A DNA stretch of 64,000 nucleotides from Bacteroidia bacterium (lineage in GTDB: Bacteria; Bacteroidota; Bacteroidia; B-17B0; Aurantibacillaceae): contig JALHRL010000004.1 of NCBI GenBank assembly GCA_022841465.1, positions 50,598 through 114,597 on the forward strand. Direction: 5' to 3'. The translations under genes and the position numbers were made by a program. Within the stretch, counting starts at the first letter, position 1. Each line of letters starts with the position of its first letter. Below the pieces are notes generated by a model that saw nothing but the letters and a program-made list of their open reading frames with translations, did no database searches and was not told the origin of the DNA. Below are positions 26,366 through 34,844 of this stretch, piece by piece.

Positions 26366-28207
26366 TTAAAAATATATAGGTGCTTTGTAATTTATTCCCG
26401 GTGCGTAAAGTTGGTAAAATTTAATGGAAGTAAAGTTAATATCCATTTCTTTACTCTTTATATTCCACAAAAAGGCTTTAAAGCAAGCATATTTACTTGG
26501 TAAACTTGGGGTAATTACCGAGTAGGTATATTCTTTTTCGTTGTTGTAATTTAGTTTCACCCAATTTAAAGCTGACCTTTTAAAACAGTATTTATTTCCG
26601 TTTATACTGTCAATTTGAACTACTAACCAGGCTTCAAACGGAACCGGAACTTTATTTACTTTAAAGGTAAAATCAACGCGTACTGGGTTTTTAGTTGGAA
26701 ATAATAAATTATTAGTATCGTTTATAAATTCATAAAATTCGCCGTTACCTTTAATTGGCATTTCCTTTAATTCGAATTGCAATTTATTATCAATTTTAAC
26801 TTTACGTTTCAATAATTTAAAACCCCAATCGTTTTCAGCATCTATTTCATCATAAAACTTTTCATAAAAAGGTTTTTCACCTGCTTTAGCTACTAAATAA
26901 TCAGCATTCATATGAAGCAACTCCGGCGCATCCATAGGGTTTAAGGCACCATCGGTACGGTAATTCATAAAACCGTAAATAAATTCGCGGCAGCGGTGAC
27001 CACCAATTGTAATCGGAATTTTTTGTTGTTTTTGTTCCTCTAAAAGTTTTTCGTAAAAACGAGGAGGAAATGTATCGTAAATATAAAGTTCTTGTTTTCT
27101 GAAGTTTAATTTAAATGCAAAATGTACCAAAAAACTAATGGTAATTAGTAAAGAGAAATAATTTAACAAAGATAAATTTAGTTTTTCAACCAAAAAAACA
27201 ATGTATAAAACCAAAGTAATATAAAAGAAAAGTGCAGTTCTATCTTCCGGATAATTAACGCCCATCACTTTTTTCATAAGGTAAATAGCAATTACTTCAC
27301 CTATAAAAAGCAATAAAAAGTAAATATATATCTCGCTTATAATTCGGTTTATATTCGGTCGAGATTTTACCAAAACAAATAAACCAATTACTATTAATAC
27401 TAAGCTAAGAAAAGTTATTACCGCTTGTAAAATTTGCGAATAGCTTCCGGTAACCATGTATATAAGCGTTTCAAAAGTAACATGCCAATAGCTGTTACCC
27501 GCACCGTGCGTTAAGCCGTTTAATTCTTTTAAATGAGAAGAATACTTTACCCAATAATAAATAAGCGCACCGTTTACTACTAAATTAAAAACATTTGCAG
27601 CTGTAAAAAGCTTTGAATTTAATAGCTGATGAAGAATTATTAAACCGAGCATTAAACAGAATATCGGCATCATTATTAAACTGGCGGCCATGGCTAATTG
27701 CATCCAGAAACAAAGAAAAATAAGGTGTTTTAGTTTTCCGTTTTTAAAATAATCAACTAAAAAACTAACGGCCATTAACATTGAGGCAAATGAAATTCCG
27801 TAACCTCTGCTAACCGAAAAAAAAGTGAACCAATTGTAGGAAAAAATAAATCCTGTAACTAATAAAACTTTCGCAAAGCCATTGTTTAAATTTTTACTAA
27901 TGCGGAAAACAGCAATTAATAAAAAGAGAAAGAAAATTAAATTAGGAATACGAAGCACAAATTTAGATGAACCCATAAGCACATAACACAAATGTGTAAG
28001 CATACTGTTTAAAATATGATTATTGGTATCTAAATGTGCGTAAAACGGCATATAATGTCCGTTTTGTACAATAAAATAAAAAGTTGCGGTTTCGTCGTGT
28101 GTAAATGGCGTAGTTTTAGCGCGAATTACAACCATAATAAATGCTACTGCCGCTAAAACAAAATAAATCAGTTTAAAATTTTTATGAAAGGAAGCGTGGT
28201 TAAGCAT
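26366..28207 (-). CDS. Polytopic membrane glycosyltransferase-like protein (GT-C type)
   Basis: 613 residues. About 10-12 hydrophobic helices lie in residues 12-370. An acidic pair in the first extracytoplasmic loop (THDETATF, D38-E39) is where GT-C enzymes keep their catalytic aspartate. The last ~240 residues are a soluble, probably periplasmic domain with a beta-rich end (VDFTFKVNKVPVPFEAWLVVQI). Such proteins take sugars from polyprenyl-phosphate carriers and add them outside the membrane. The pairing with a GT4 gene in the operon, and with a polyprenol-phosphate mannosyltransferase-like gene at 35925, fits that role. I infer the class; the substrate is unknown. Confidence 0.7.
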   Translation of the reverse strand: MLNHASFHKNFKLIYFVLAAVAFIMVVIRAKTTPFTHDETATFYFIVQNGHYMPFYAHLDTNNHILNSMLTHLCYVLMGSSKFVLRIPNLIFFLFLLIAVFRISKNLNNGFAKVLLVTGFIFSYNWFTFFSVSRGYGISFASMLMAVSFLVDYFKNGKLKHLIFLCFWMQLAMAASLIMMPIFCLMLGLIILHQLLNSKLFTAANVFNLVVNGALIYYWVKYSSHLKELNGLTHGAGNSYWHVTFETLIYMVTGSYSQILQAVITFLSLVLIVIGLFVLVKSRPNINRIISEIYIYFLLLFIGEVIAIYLMKKVMGVNYPEDRTALFFYITLVLYIVFLVEKLNLSLLNYFSLLITISFLVHFAFKLNFRKQELYIYDTFPPRFYEKLLEEQKQQKIPITIGGHRCREFIYGFMNYRTDGALNPMDAPELLHMNADYLVAKAGEKPFYEKFYDEIDAENDWGFKLLKRKVKIDNKLQFELKEMPIKGNGEFYEFINDTNNLLFPTKNPVRVDFTFKVNKVPVPFEAWLVVQIDSINGNKYCFKRSALNWVKLNYNNEKEYTYSVITPSLPSKYACFKAFLWNIKSKEMDINFTSIKFYQLYAPGINYKAPIYF

Positions 28208-28211
28208 CTGC

Positions 28212-28823
28212 TTAGTCTAATAAATAATTTTGATGCTTACTAAATTTCTCAAGTGTTCTTATACCTGACGAGCTAATGTGTTCAAACTCTTTATCGCAAA
28301 AAATATTTATAATTTTTATATCTGATTTTAATTCCTGAATGTAACGGTATTGGTTTTGTTCGTATTGAAAATCGGTAGAGTTACGCAAACCTCTTATTAC
28401 TGTAACTTCGTAAGCCAATGATTCTACAAAATCAGTTAATAATCCGTTGTAGTTTTCAATTTGTCTGTTTTTAATTTTTGTAGGAATTGGCCACCTCTTA
28501 TTTTCTTTATCCGGATTTTCACCAAAAGCAATTATTACTTTGTCAAAAATTCGTTCGGCCTTTAACAAAACATTATAATGCCCTTTGTGAAACGGATTAA
28601 AACTACCGGCAAACACACCAATCTTAGGTTTAAATTGTTTAAAGAAATCGATAATATTGTTTAATTCTCCTTTTGAATTGGCTGCTTGCAATGCCACTAA
28701 TCTTTCAGAAAAATATGTTTTATAATCGGTACTTTGAAAATTGTTGAATACTTTTTTTTCGTTTGCCAACTGATCGGCAAAACTCATATTTAAGAAATCA
28801 TTATTTAAATCGTTAAATACCAT
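28212..28823 (-). CDS. coaD: Pantetheine-phosphate adenylyltransferase-like protein with N-terminal extension
   Basis: 203 residues from the ATG at 28823; an upstream ATG/alternative start would overlap the protease gene. After a ~65-residue helical extension, the nucleotidyltransferase core begins: IGVFAGSFNPFHKGHYNVL with the HxGH motif (79-82), then RGLRNSTDFQYEQNQY and ISSSGIR, all diagnostic of CoaD (RGLR..DFxYE, SSxxIR). CoaD makes dephospho-CoA from phosphopantetheine and ATP. CoaD is usually ~160 residues; the extension is odd. The FNP instead of FDP is shared with some relatives, so a different substrate is possible. coaE is also in this window at 33845. Confidence 0.8.
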   Translation of the reverse strand: MVFNDLNNDFLNMSFADQLANEKKVFNNFQSTDYKTYFSERLVALQAANSKGELNNIIDFFKQFKPKIGVFAGSFNPFHKGHYNVLLKAERIFDKVIIAFGENPDKENKRWPIPTKIKNRQIENYNGLLTDFVESLAYEVTVIRGLRNSTDFQYEQNQYRYIQELKSDIKIINIFCDKEFEHISSSGIRTLEKFSKHQNYLLD

Positions 28824-28825
28824 TA

Positions 28826-30061
28826 TTAATTTTTTAAATAATACAATGTAGTACAATTATTTTTTTGAAAAATTTTATTGGCAACAGTATTCAGTTGCTT
28901 TAAATCAACAGCGTTATATTTTTCAATTTCTTTATTTATTTCATCGGCATCACCCAACAGCTCGGCTATGGCTAAATTAGTTGCTTTTGTAAGCACATCG
29001 GTTTCACTAAAGGTAATACTTGATTCTATTTTGTTTTTACATTTTTGAAGTTCATCCGCGGTAATGGTGAGTTCTTTCATCTTTTCCAACTCTTCATCAA
29101 TGGCTTTTTCTGCCTCTTTTACATCTACTCCATCATTTAATTTACCTGAAACTACAAACAAGCCCGGATCAAAATCGCCACTCACATAAGCGTTAATTTC
29201 GCTGAACAATTGTTTGTTTTTTACCAGAGCAATGTATAAACGCGAAGAATTTCCGCGAGATAAAATATCTGAAAGTATATCGGTTGCATAATAATCTTTA
29301 TCATACCTAGAGCACATGTGATACGTTTTATAAATGGCATTTGCCGGTACATCTTTTTTTACCGTTAACTCTCTAAATTCATTTTGTTCAGGTTCAATGG
29401 GTAAATTTCTTTTTTCTTTTGGTTGTGCCGGAATAGAACCAAACCATTTTTCAGAAAGTTCCTTTACTACTTTTAATTCCACATTTCCGGCAACCACCAT
29501 AATTGCATTACCGGGATGATAGTGTTTTTTAAAAAACGACTTTACATCATCCATCACTGCATCTTCAATGTGTTTAATTTCTTTTCCAATGGTTGCCCAT
29601 TTGTAGGGGTGTTTTTTAAACGCCAATGGTCTTAACAATAACCACACATCGCCATAAGGTTGGTTTAAATAGCGTTGTTTAAACTCTTCAATAACTACGC
29701 TTCGTTGCACTTCTAAACTTTTATCGGTAAAAGCTAAACTTAACATCCTATCACTCTCCAACCAAAAAGCAGTTTCCAAATTTTGTGCGGGTACGCTGCA
29801 ATAGTAATTAGTTATATCATTCGTAGTAAAGGCGTTGTTTTCTCCTCCTACCAATTGCAATGGCTCATCATAATTGGGGATATTAACGCTTCCGCCAAAC
29901 ATTAAATGTTCAAACAAATGCGCAAAACCGGTTTTATTTTCATCTTCATCACGTGCACCCACATTGTACAAAATATTTAAGCAAACCATGGGTGTGCTTT
30001 TATCCTGATGGTAAATAACTTTTAACCCATTCGCGAGGGTAAATTTTTCAAATTTAATCAT
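28826..30061 (-). CDS. M16-family zinc protease (active subunit)
   Basis: 411 residues. The inverted zinc motif HLFEH is at 48-52, with the third ligand expected in VVIEEFKQR about 75 residues later, as in pitrilysin/insulinase M16 enzymes. The first domain is typical (NILYNVGARDEDENKTGFAHLFEH, then GGENNAFTTNDITNYYCSVP). The second half has the M16 repeat (DYYATDILSDILSRGNSSRLY). It has one M16 unit pair and needs a partner to close the chamber; the inactive homologue at 25083 is the probable partner. No signal peptide. Two bases separate its stop from the coaD-like start. Confidence 0.93.
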   Translation of the reverse strand: MIKFEKFTLANGLKVIYHQDKSTPMVCLNILYNVGARDEDENKTGFAHLFEHLMFGGSVNIPNYDEPLQLVGGENNAFTTNDITNYYCSVPAQNLETAFWLESDRMLSLAFTDKSLEVQRSVVIEEFKQRYLNQPYGDVWLLLRPLAFKKHPYKWATIGKEIKHIEDAVMDDVKSFFKKHYHPGNAIMVVAGNVELKVVKELSEKWFGSIPAQPKEKRNLPIEPEQNEFRELTVKKDVPANAIYKTYHMCSRYDKDYYATDILSDILSRGNSSRLYIALVKNKQLFSEINAYVSGDFDPGLFVVSGKLNDGVDVKEAEKAIDEELEKMKELTITADELQKCKNKIESSITFSETDVLTKATNLAIAELLGDADEINKEIEKYNAVDLKQLNTVANKIFQKNNCTTLYYLKN

Positions 30062-30067
30062 AGTGTA

Positions 30068-31012
30068 CTAGGCCAGTTTTTTTAATCGGTTAATAGTATC
30101 CGTAAAATCTTTCATAATCTCTTCCACAATATCTGCTGCTGGTTTTATTTCTTTAATGGATGCGCTTACTTGTCCAATTTCCAACTCCCCTTCCTCTAAA
30201 TCTCCTTCAAACATTCCTTTTTTAGCGCGTGCTCTGCCTAATAGAGTTGTTAGCTCTTCCACACTTGCTCCGCGTAACTCGGCCTCATTTACTTGTTTGA
30301 AGAATTTATTTTTCAGTAACCTTACCGGAGTTAATTGTTTTAATGCTAATTGGGTATCGCCTTCGTTTGTATTAATAACTGCGTTTTTGAAATTTATATG
30401 CGCACTACTTTCAGGCGTGGCTACAAACCTGCTGCCAATTTGTGCTGCTTCAGCCCCTAAAGCAAAAGCTGCAGCCATTTGCGAACCACTTCCAATACCT
30501 CCTGCGGCAATAACGGGAATACTAACCGATTTAACAACTTGTGGAATTAAAACCAGTGTTGTTGTTTCTTCTCTACCGTTATGTCCGCCTGCCTCAAACC
30601 CTTCGGCAACAATTGCATCTACACCGGCTTCTTGACATTTCAACGCAAATTTTACCGCGCTTACTACGTGCACAACCGTAATTCCATGTTGTTTTAAATG
30701 GCTGGTCCATGTTTTTGGATTTCCGGCGCTGGTAAAAACAATTTTAACACCTTCTTCAATAATTATTTTAATGTGTTCTTCAATGTTTGGATAAAGCAAA
30801 GGCACATTTACTCCAAAAGGTTTACTAGTTGCCTTTTTACATTTTTGAATCTGATCTCGCAAAACATCAGGATACATAGAGCCAGAGCCTATTAAGCCCA
30901 AACCTCCGGCATTACTAACCGCACTGGCCAATTCCCATCCACTGCACCAAATCATACCGGCTTGAATGATGGGATATTTTATATTAAATAATTCTGTAAT
31001 TTTAGTTGTCAT
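30068..31012 (-). CDS. Nitronate monooxygenase / 2-nitropropane dioxygenase-like flavoprotein
   Basis: About 314 residues from MTTKITELFNIKYPIIQAGM; an in-frame ATG 11 codons upstream (31045) is possible but atypical. It is a TIM barrel of the NMO/FabK group: GGLGLIGSGSM after the first strand, FGVNVPLL, the DAIVAEGFEAGGHNG segment with the conserved His of the family, PVIAAGGIGSGSQMAAAFALGAEAAQIGSRF binding FMN phosphate. Family members oxidise nitroalkanes or act as enoyl-ACP reductases (FabK). No FabK-specific feature is obvious, so I leave the reaction open. First gene of the six-gene operon. Confidence 0.88.
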   Translation of the reverse strand: MTTKITELFNIKYPIIQAGMIWCSGWELASAVSNAGGLGLIGSGSMYPDVLRDQIQKCKKATSKPFGVNVPLLYPNIEEHIKIIIEEGVKIVFTSAGNPKTWTSHLKQHGITVVHVVSAVKFALKCQEAGVDAIVAEGFEAGGHNGREETTTLVLIPQVVKSVSIPVIAAGGIGSGSQMAAAFALGAEAAQIGSRFVATPESSAHINFKNAVINTNEGDTQLALKQLTPVRLLKNKFFKQVNEAELRGASVEELTTLLGRARAKKGMFEGDLEEGELEIGQVSASIKEIKPAADIVEEIMKDFTDTINRLKKLA

Positions 31013-31083
31013 TTTAGAACCACAATTATTTAACAAATTTCGCATAAAATATTAAAATTCTCCTCCATTTGGCAAATTTTATT

Positions 31084-31091
31084 TATATTTG
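31084..31091 (+). promoter_or_regulatory. -7 box of the DUF6089 gene
   Basis: TATATTTG, perfect match, 20 bases before the ATG. No clear -33 element. Confidence 0.55.
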
Positions 31092-31111
31092 GGTTTGATT
31101 TTTAGCAATTT

Positions 31112-32026
31112 ATGAAAAAGGCACTTTACTTGTTTTTTCTAGTTTTTTCACTTCAACAAGCCAACGCGCAATGGCTTTGGGATTTTGGTGGCTCTATAGG
31201 TGCAACCAATTATCTGGGCGATATTGGAGGTAAAGAAAAAACCAGAAGAGATTTTGTAGCTGATATGAAGCTTTCTAAAACCAGATGGAATGGTGGTGCT
31301 TTTGCAAGATACAAATGGCGCCCAAACATTTCGTTAAAAGCAGCTTTTGATTACATGCGTATAGAGGGAGATGATAAGCTTTCTACTAACGTTGGTAGAC
31401 GCTTTAGAAACATGAATTTTAAAAATGATATTTTTGCTTTAAGTACAACTGCACAATTCTTTTTTTATACCAATCCCGATTTAGGAAACACTTACCGTTA
31501 CCGCAACAGTTTTAGAGCTTATGTTTTTGGAGGAGTTGCAGGATTTTACACCAATCCAAAATCAAGATATCAAGGAGAATGGGTTAAAATGCGTGAATAT
31601 TTCGTAGAAGGATACGAATACAAAAAAATTGTTTTAGGCTTACCAATGGGCGTTGGTTTCTATTTTACTTTTAACAAAAGAAACCGTTATGGTTTTGAAT
31701 TTAATTACTTGAAAACCTTTACTGATTATTTAGATGACATCAGTGGTAATTACCCAACAACTCCACCAACCGATGCTTACACACAAGGTTTAACCATTAG
31801 AACTCCTGAATTACCTCAGGCAGATATTGATGCTGATGCTGGTGCATTCAAATCGCATACTTGGGGAGCAAAGCGCGGAGACCCTACACACAAAGACGCC
31901 ATTGTTTACATGAATTTAAGTTATAGCCGAGTAATAAGAGGTAAAAGCAGTTTCTACCGTTCTAAATACAAATCTTTCTTTGGAAAAAAGAAAAGAAGAG
32001 TTCGTAAAATCAGGGCTAAATTCTAA
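31112..32026 (+). CDS. DUF6089 outer-membrane beta-barrel protein (PorG-like)
   Basis: 304 residues. A signal peptide (MKKALYLFFLVFSLQQANAQ) leads into WLWDFGGSIGATNYLGDIGG, the DUF6089 start, and then alternating aromatic beta strands (FARYKWRPNISLKAAFDYMRI, FRAYVFGGVAGFYTNP, VGFYFTFNKRNRYGFEFNY). The end is basic (KSFFGKKKRRVRKIRAKF). PorG, a T9SS component, belongs to this kind of protein in related bacteria, and T9SS cargo is common in this window; whether this is PorG itself is inferred. It starts the DUF6089-DUF1573-yajC-ybbR-coaE run. Confidence 0.78.
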   Translation: MKKALYLFFLVFSLQQANAQWLWDFGGSIGATNYLGDIGGKEKTRRDFVADMKLSKTRWNGGAFARYKWRPNISLKAAFDYMRIEGDDKLSTNVGRRFRNMNFKNDIFALSTTAQFFFYTNPDLGNTYRYRNSFRAYVFGGVAGFYTNPKSRYQGEWVKMREYFVEGYEYKKIVLGLPMGVGFYFTFNKRNRYGFEFNYLKTFTDYLDDISGNYPTTPPTDAYTQGLTIRTPELPQADIDADAGAFKSHTWGAKRGDPTHKDAIVYMNLSYSRVIRGKSSFYRSKYKSFFGKKKRRVRKIRAKF

Positions 32027-32059
32027 TCAATTAGGTTAGACATAATTCTTTATTATTTA

Positions 32060-32067
32060 TATCTTTG
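32060..32067 (+). promoter_or_regulatory. -7 box of the DUF1573 gene
   Basis: TATCTTTG, perfect match, ending 9 bases before the ATG at 32077; very short leader. Confidence 0.6.
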
Positions 32068-32076
32068 CAAACCATT

Positions 32077-32544
32077 ATGAAACCTTTAGTTTTTGGAATT
32101 GTTATAAGTTTAGTTTTGGCAGCTTGTTCTGCCGATGAAAAGCAAGGGGTAGATTCAAACGATGTAAACATTAGTGCCTCCGCAGAAGGAAAAACCAACA
32201 GCAGCTTACCTGAAATTAAATTTGATGAAGAAGTATTTGATTTTGGTAAACTTACCCAAGGTGAAGTTGTAAGCCATGATTTTAACTTTAAAAATATTGG
32301 AAATAATAATTTAATAATTACCGGTGCCAGCGGAAGCTGTGGATGTACAGTGCCAAAATGGCCAAAAGAACCCATTTTGCCAGGAAAAAAAGGGAAATTA
32401 AATGTTGTATTTACTAGTGAAGGAAAAAAAGGAATACAAGAAAAAACAATAACTATTGCCACAAATTGTGAACCCGCAACACGTATAATAAGAATAAAAG
32501 CCGACGTGATTGTTGCGGAAAGTGTAAAAGAACCAGGCTTTTAA
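32077..32544 (+). CDS. DUF1573 lipoprotein
   Basis: About 155 residues from the ATG at 32077. The in-frame TTG at 32065 overlaps the -7 box and is rejected. Lipoprotein signal with lipobox LAAC. The DUF1573 domain spans about 45-145: FDEEVFDFGKLTQGEVVSHDFNF, the invariant GSCGCTVPKWP, and PGKKGKLNVVFTSEGKKG. This fold resembles ASH/PapD-like immunoglobulin domains. It is very common in Bacteroidota, function unknown, and is found next to yajC just as here. Confidence 0.9.
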   Translation: MKPLVFGIVISLVLAACSADEKQGVDSNDVNISASAEGKTNSSLPEIKFDEEVFDFGKLTQGEVVSHDFNFKNIGNNNLIITGASGSCGCTVPKWPKEPILPGKKGKLNVVFTSEGKKGIQEKTITIATNCEPATRIIRIKADVIVAESVKEPGF

Positions 32545-32564
32545 AATTTAAAAAACAAAAAAAT

Positions 32565-32888
32565 ATGTTACAAGTAATTAGTTTAATGTCGGCACCTCAA
32601 GGGCAACAAGGTGGAATAATGTCGTTTTTGCCTTTAATAGCAATTGTTGTTGTGTTTTATTTCTTTATGATTAGACCCCAAATGAAAAAAGCAAAAGATC
32701 AAAAGAAATACATTGAGGCTTTAAAAAAAGGAGATAAAATTTTAACCATAGGAGGTATTTATGGTAAAATAAATGAAATAAGAGAAGATGGTTCTATAGT
32801 TATGGAAGTTGAAGACGGATCAAAAATGCGCATTTCTAAAAATGCAGTTTCAATGGATGCTACAACCACTATCAATCAAAACTCGTAA
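32565..32888 (+). CDS. yajC: Preprotein translocase accessory subunit YajC
   Basis: 107 residues. One membrane helix (MSFLPLIAIVVVFYFFMIRP, about 19-38) followed by the cytoplasmic part QMKKAKDQKKYIEALKKGDKILTIGGIYGKI, the YajC signature. YajC associates with SecDF and SecYEG in the inner membrane and helps protein export. The order DUF1573-yajC-ybbR-coaE is conserved in Bacteroidota. Confidence 0.95.
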   Translation: MLQVISLMSAPQGQQGGIMSFLPLIAIVVVFYFFMIRPQMKKAKDQKKYIEALKKGDKILTIGGIYGKINEIREDGSIVMEVEDGSKMRISKNAVSMDATTTINQNS

Positions 32889-32895
32889 TTTATAA

Positions 32896-33843
32896 GTGAA
32901 CAAAAGCAATCAAATAAAATTAAAAAAGCCGAATAAATTATCGGCTTTTTTTATTTGTTTACTTATTTCAATATTGCTTTGGTTACTACACTCGCTTAAC
33001 ACAGTATACACCAAACAATTTACCATACCGGTAAGGTTTTTAAACACACCGCAAGAAAAACAATTAATTGGACTATTGCCTAATAGCATAAAACTGAATA
33101 TTAAGGCTTCCGGTTTAAAACTATTATTTCTTCAACTGCAAGAGCCGTTTTCAATATTAGATTTAAATTTTAACCAATTAAAAAGCGATGAGCAAAAAAA
33201 TAAATTTTACATTTCAGATGCGCTGGTAAAAATTAAACAACACTTAAATGTAAAAGCAGAAATTAAAAGAATTATCCCCGATACACTTTTTTTCTCTGAC
33301 AAATTGGGCGCTCATAAAGAAGTTTTTGTAAAGGTTCCTTTAACACTTAATTTTGCTCAAGGTTATTCGGCTCAGCAAATTATTACAATACCTGAAAGAG
33401 TTATAATAAACGGTGATGAAGCCGATTTAAAAAACATAGATACTATTTATACCATTCCGCTATACTTAAATGACATCAATAAAAACATTGAAAGAATCAT
33501 ATCAATAAACAAACCCAATCAATCTGTTGTTTTAAATACAAGCAATGTTAAAGTAAAAATTAATACACAAAAACTGGCAGAAAAAACCCTTACCTTAAAA
33601 ATAGAAATTAAAAGCTCTGAAGCAAAGGATAAATACACCGTTTTTCCGGGAAAAGTAAAAATAAAATTAATAATTGGTGAAAATAAATTAACAGCAATTG
33701 ATAGTCTTCATATAAAAGCAATAGTTGATATTAATGCGAAAAAGCAGAATAAATTACCTATAAATATTGTTGGTTTACCTGATTTTGTTACTCTTGTAAG
33801 CTATGAGCCCAAAGAAGTTGAATTTTTAATATTAAAAAAATAA
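32896..33843 (+). CDS. YbbR-like domain protein
   Basis: 315 residues from a GTG, 7 bases after the yajC stop. One N-terminal membrane helix (LSAFFICLLISILLWLLHSL), then repeated YbbR-type beta domains (FTIPVRFLNTPQEKQL, VFVKVPLTLNFAQGYSAQQIITIPERVIINGDEADL, VKFKINT-like strands). In Firmicutes the YbbR protein CdaR controls the c-di-AMP cyclase CdaA; here no cyclase gene is adjacent, so that link is not shown. It lies outside the membrane, tethered. Confidence 0.82.
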   Translation: MNKSNQIKLKKPNKLSAFFICLLISILLWLLHSLNTVYTKQFTIPVRFLNTPQEKQLIGLLPNSIKLNIKASGLKLLFLQLQEPFSILDLNFNQLKSDEQKNKFYISDALVKIKQHLNVKAEIKRIIPDTLFFSDKLGAHKEVFVKVPLTLNFAQGYSAQQIITIPERVIINGDEADLKNIDTIYTIPLYLNDINKNIERIISINKPNQSVVLNTSNVKVKINTQKLAEKTLTLKIEIKSSEAKDKYTVFPGKVKIKLIIGENKLTAIDSLHIKAIVDINAKKQNKLPINIVGLPDFVTLVSYEPKEVEFLILKK

Positions 33844-33844
33844 A

Positions 33845-34423
33845 ATGCTAATAGGATTAACGGGTGGTATAGGCTCAGGAAAATCAATGGTTGCCAAACT
33901 TTTTGAGCTATATGGCGCAAAAGTATTTAACAGTGATGAATGTGCTAAAAAGTTATACTTTAATCCAGAAATAAAATTAAAAATTGTAGAATTACTTGGT
34001 CACGAAGCATACCTTAATGCTACTAACTTAAACAAAAAACATATTTCTAACACTATTTTCTCAAACACTCACTTATTAGCAAAATTAAACAACATTTTAC
34101 ATCCTGCGGTAGCTGAGGAGTTTAAGCAATTTGCCTACCAAAATGCAGGCCACTTAATTATGAAAGAAAGTGCCTTGCTTTTTGAAACCGGATTGTATAA
34201 ACTGTTGGATAAAACAATTATAGTTACCGCTCCGCTAGATTTACGCATTACAAGAATAATGGAACGAGATAAATTAAATAAAGAACAAGTATTATTAAAA
34301 ATTAAAAGCCAAATGAGCGATGATGAAAAAATAAAACTTGCCGATTATGTAATAAACAATAACGAAAAAGACTTTTTAATTACACAATCCTTAGCCATAT
34401 ACAATCAACTCATTAATGCTTAG
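33845..34423 (+). CDS. coaE: Dephospho-CoA kinase
   Basis: 192 residues. P-loop GLTGGIGSGKS (4-14), then FNSDECAKKLY (the CoA-binding Asp region), LHPAV, ESALLFETG and APLDLRITRIMERD (lid). This is the complete CoaE pattern. It phosphorylates the 3'-hydroxyl of dephospho-CoA, the last step of CoA synthesis. The start codon follows the ybbR stop by one base, and the next gene overlaps its end by eight bases. Confidence 0.95.
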   Translation: MLIGLTGGIGSGKSMVAKLFELYGAKVFNSDECAKKLYFNPEIKLKIVELLGHEAYLNATNLNKKHISNTIFSNTHLLAKLNNILHPAVAEEFKQFAYQNAGHLIMKESALLFETGLYKLLDKTIIVTAPLDLRITRIMERDKLNKEQVLLKIKSQMSDDEKIKLADYVINNNEKDFLITQSLAIYNQLINA

Positions 34424-34844
34424 AAAAGATTATATAATGCGCCAATTTGAGGAATTTGGCATTGTAATTGGAGCCATTTTAGGTTTAAAAAGAAATAAAG
34501 AATGGGAGAAATTTGAATTGGAAATTGAAAAAGCTGTAAAACAATTTACATCTTTAGAGTTAGCCGAATTAAAAAATCTTTCTTTAGAAGCGTTTGAAAA
34601 AATAATTCAATCATCACCTCAACTTAAACCTGATCAAATAAAAGCTCTTGCAGATTTATTGTACGAACAGAGTTTTGCCGAACAAGAGAAAAATAACAAC
34701 TCACAAACAACTGATCTTTTGCAAAAAAGCTTAATGTTATACAAAATCTATAAAGGCGAATTAACTTCTAACCAATTTAATTTAGAAACACATTATAGAA
34801 TAGAATTGATTACAAAAATTCTTAATCTTCCCAATCAGCTATAA
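34416..34844 (+). CDS. Small soluble helical protein, unknown
   Basis: 142 residues. It begins inside coaE (ATG at 34416; a second in-frame ATG at 34437 is possible). The sequence is charged and mostly helical (KEWEKFELEIEKAVKQFTSLELAEL, FEKIIQSSPQLKPDQIKALADLLYEQSF) with no signal peptide or motif known to me. The last 23 bases overlap the convergent propeller gene tail to tail. Co-expression with coaE is likely. Confidence 0.7.
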   Translation: MLRKDYIMRQFEEFGIVIGAILGLKRNKEWEKFELEIEKAVKQFTSLELAELKNLSLEAFEKIIQSSPQLKPDQIKALADLLYEQSFAEQEKNNNSQTTDLLQKSLMLYKIYKGELTSNQFNLETHYRIELITKILNLPNQL

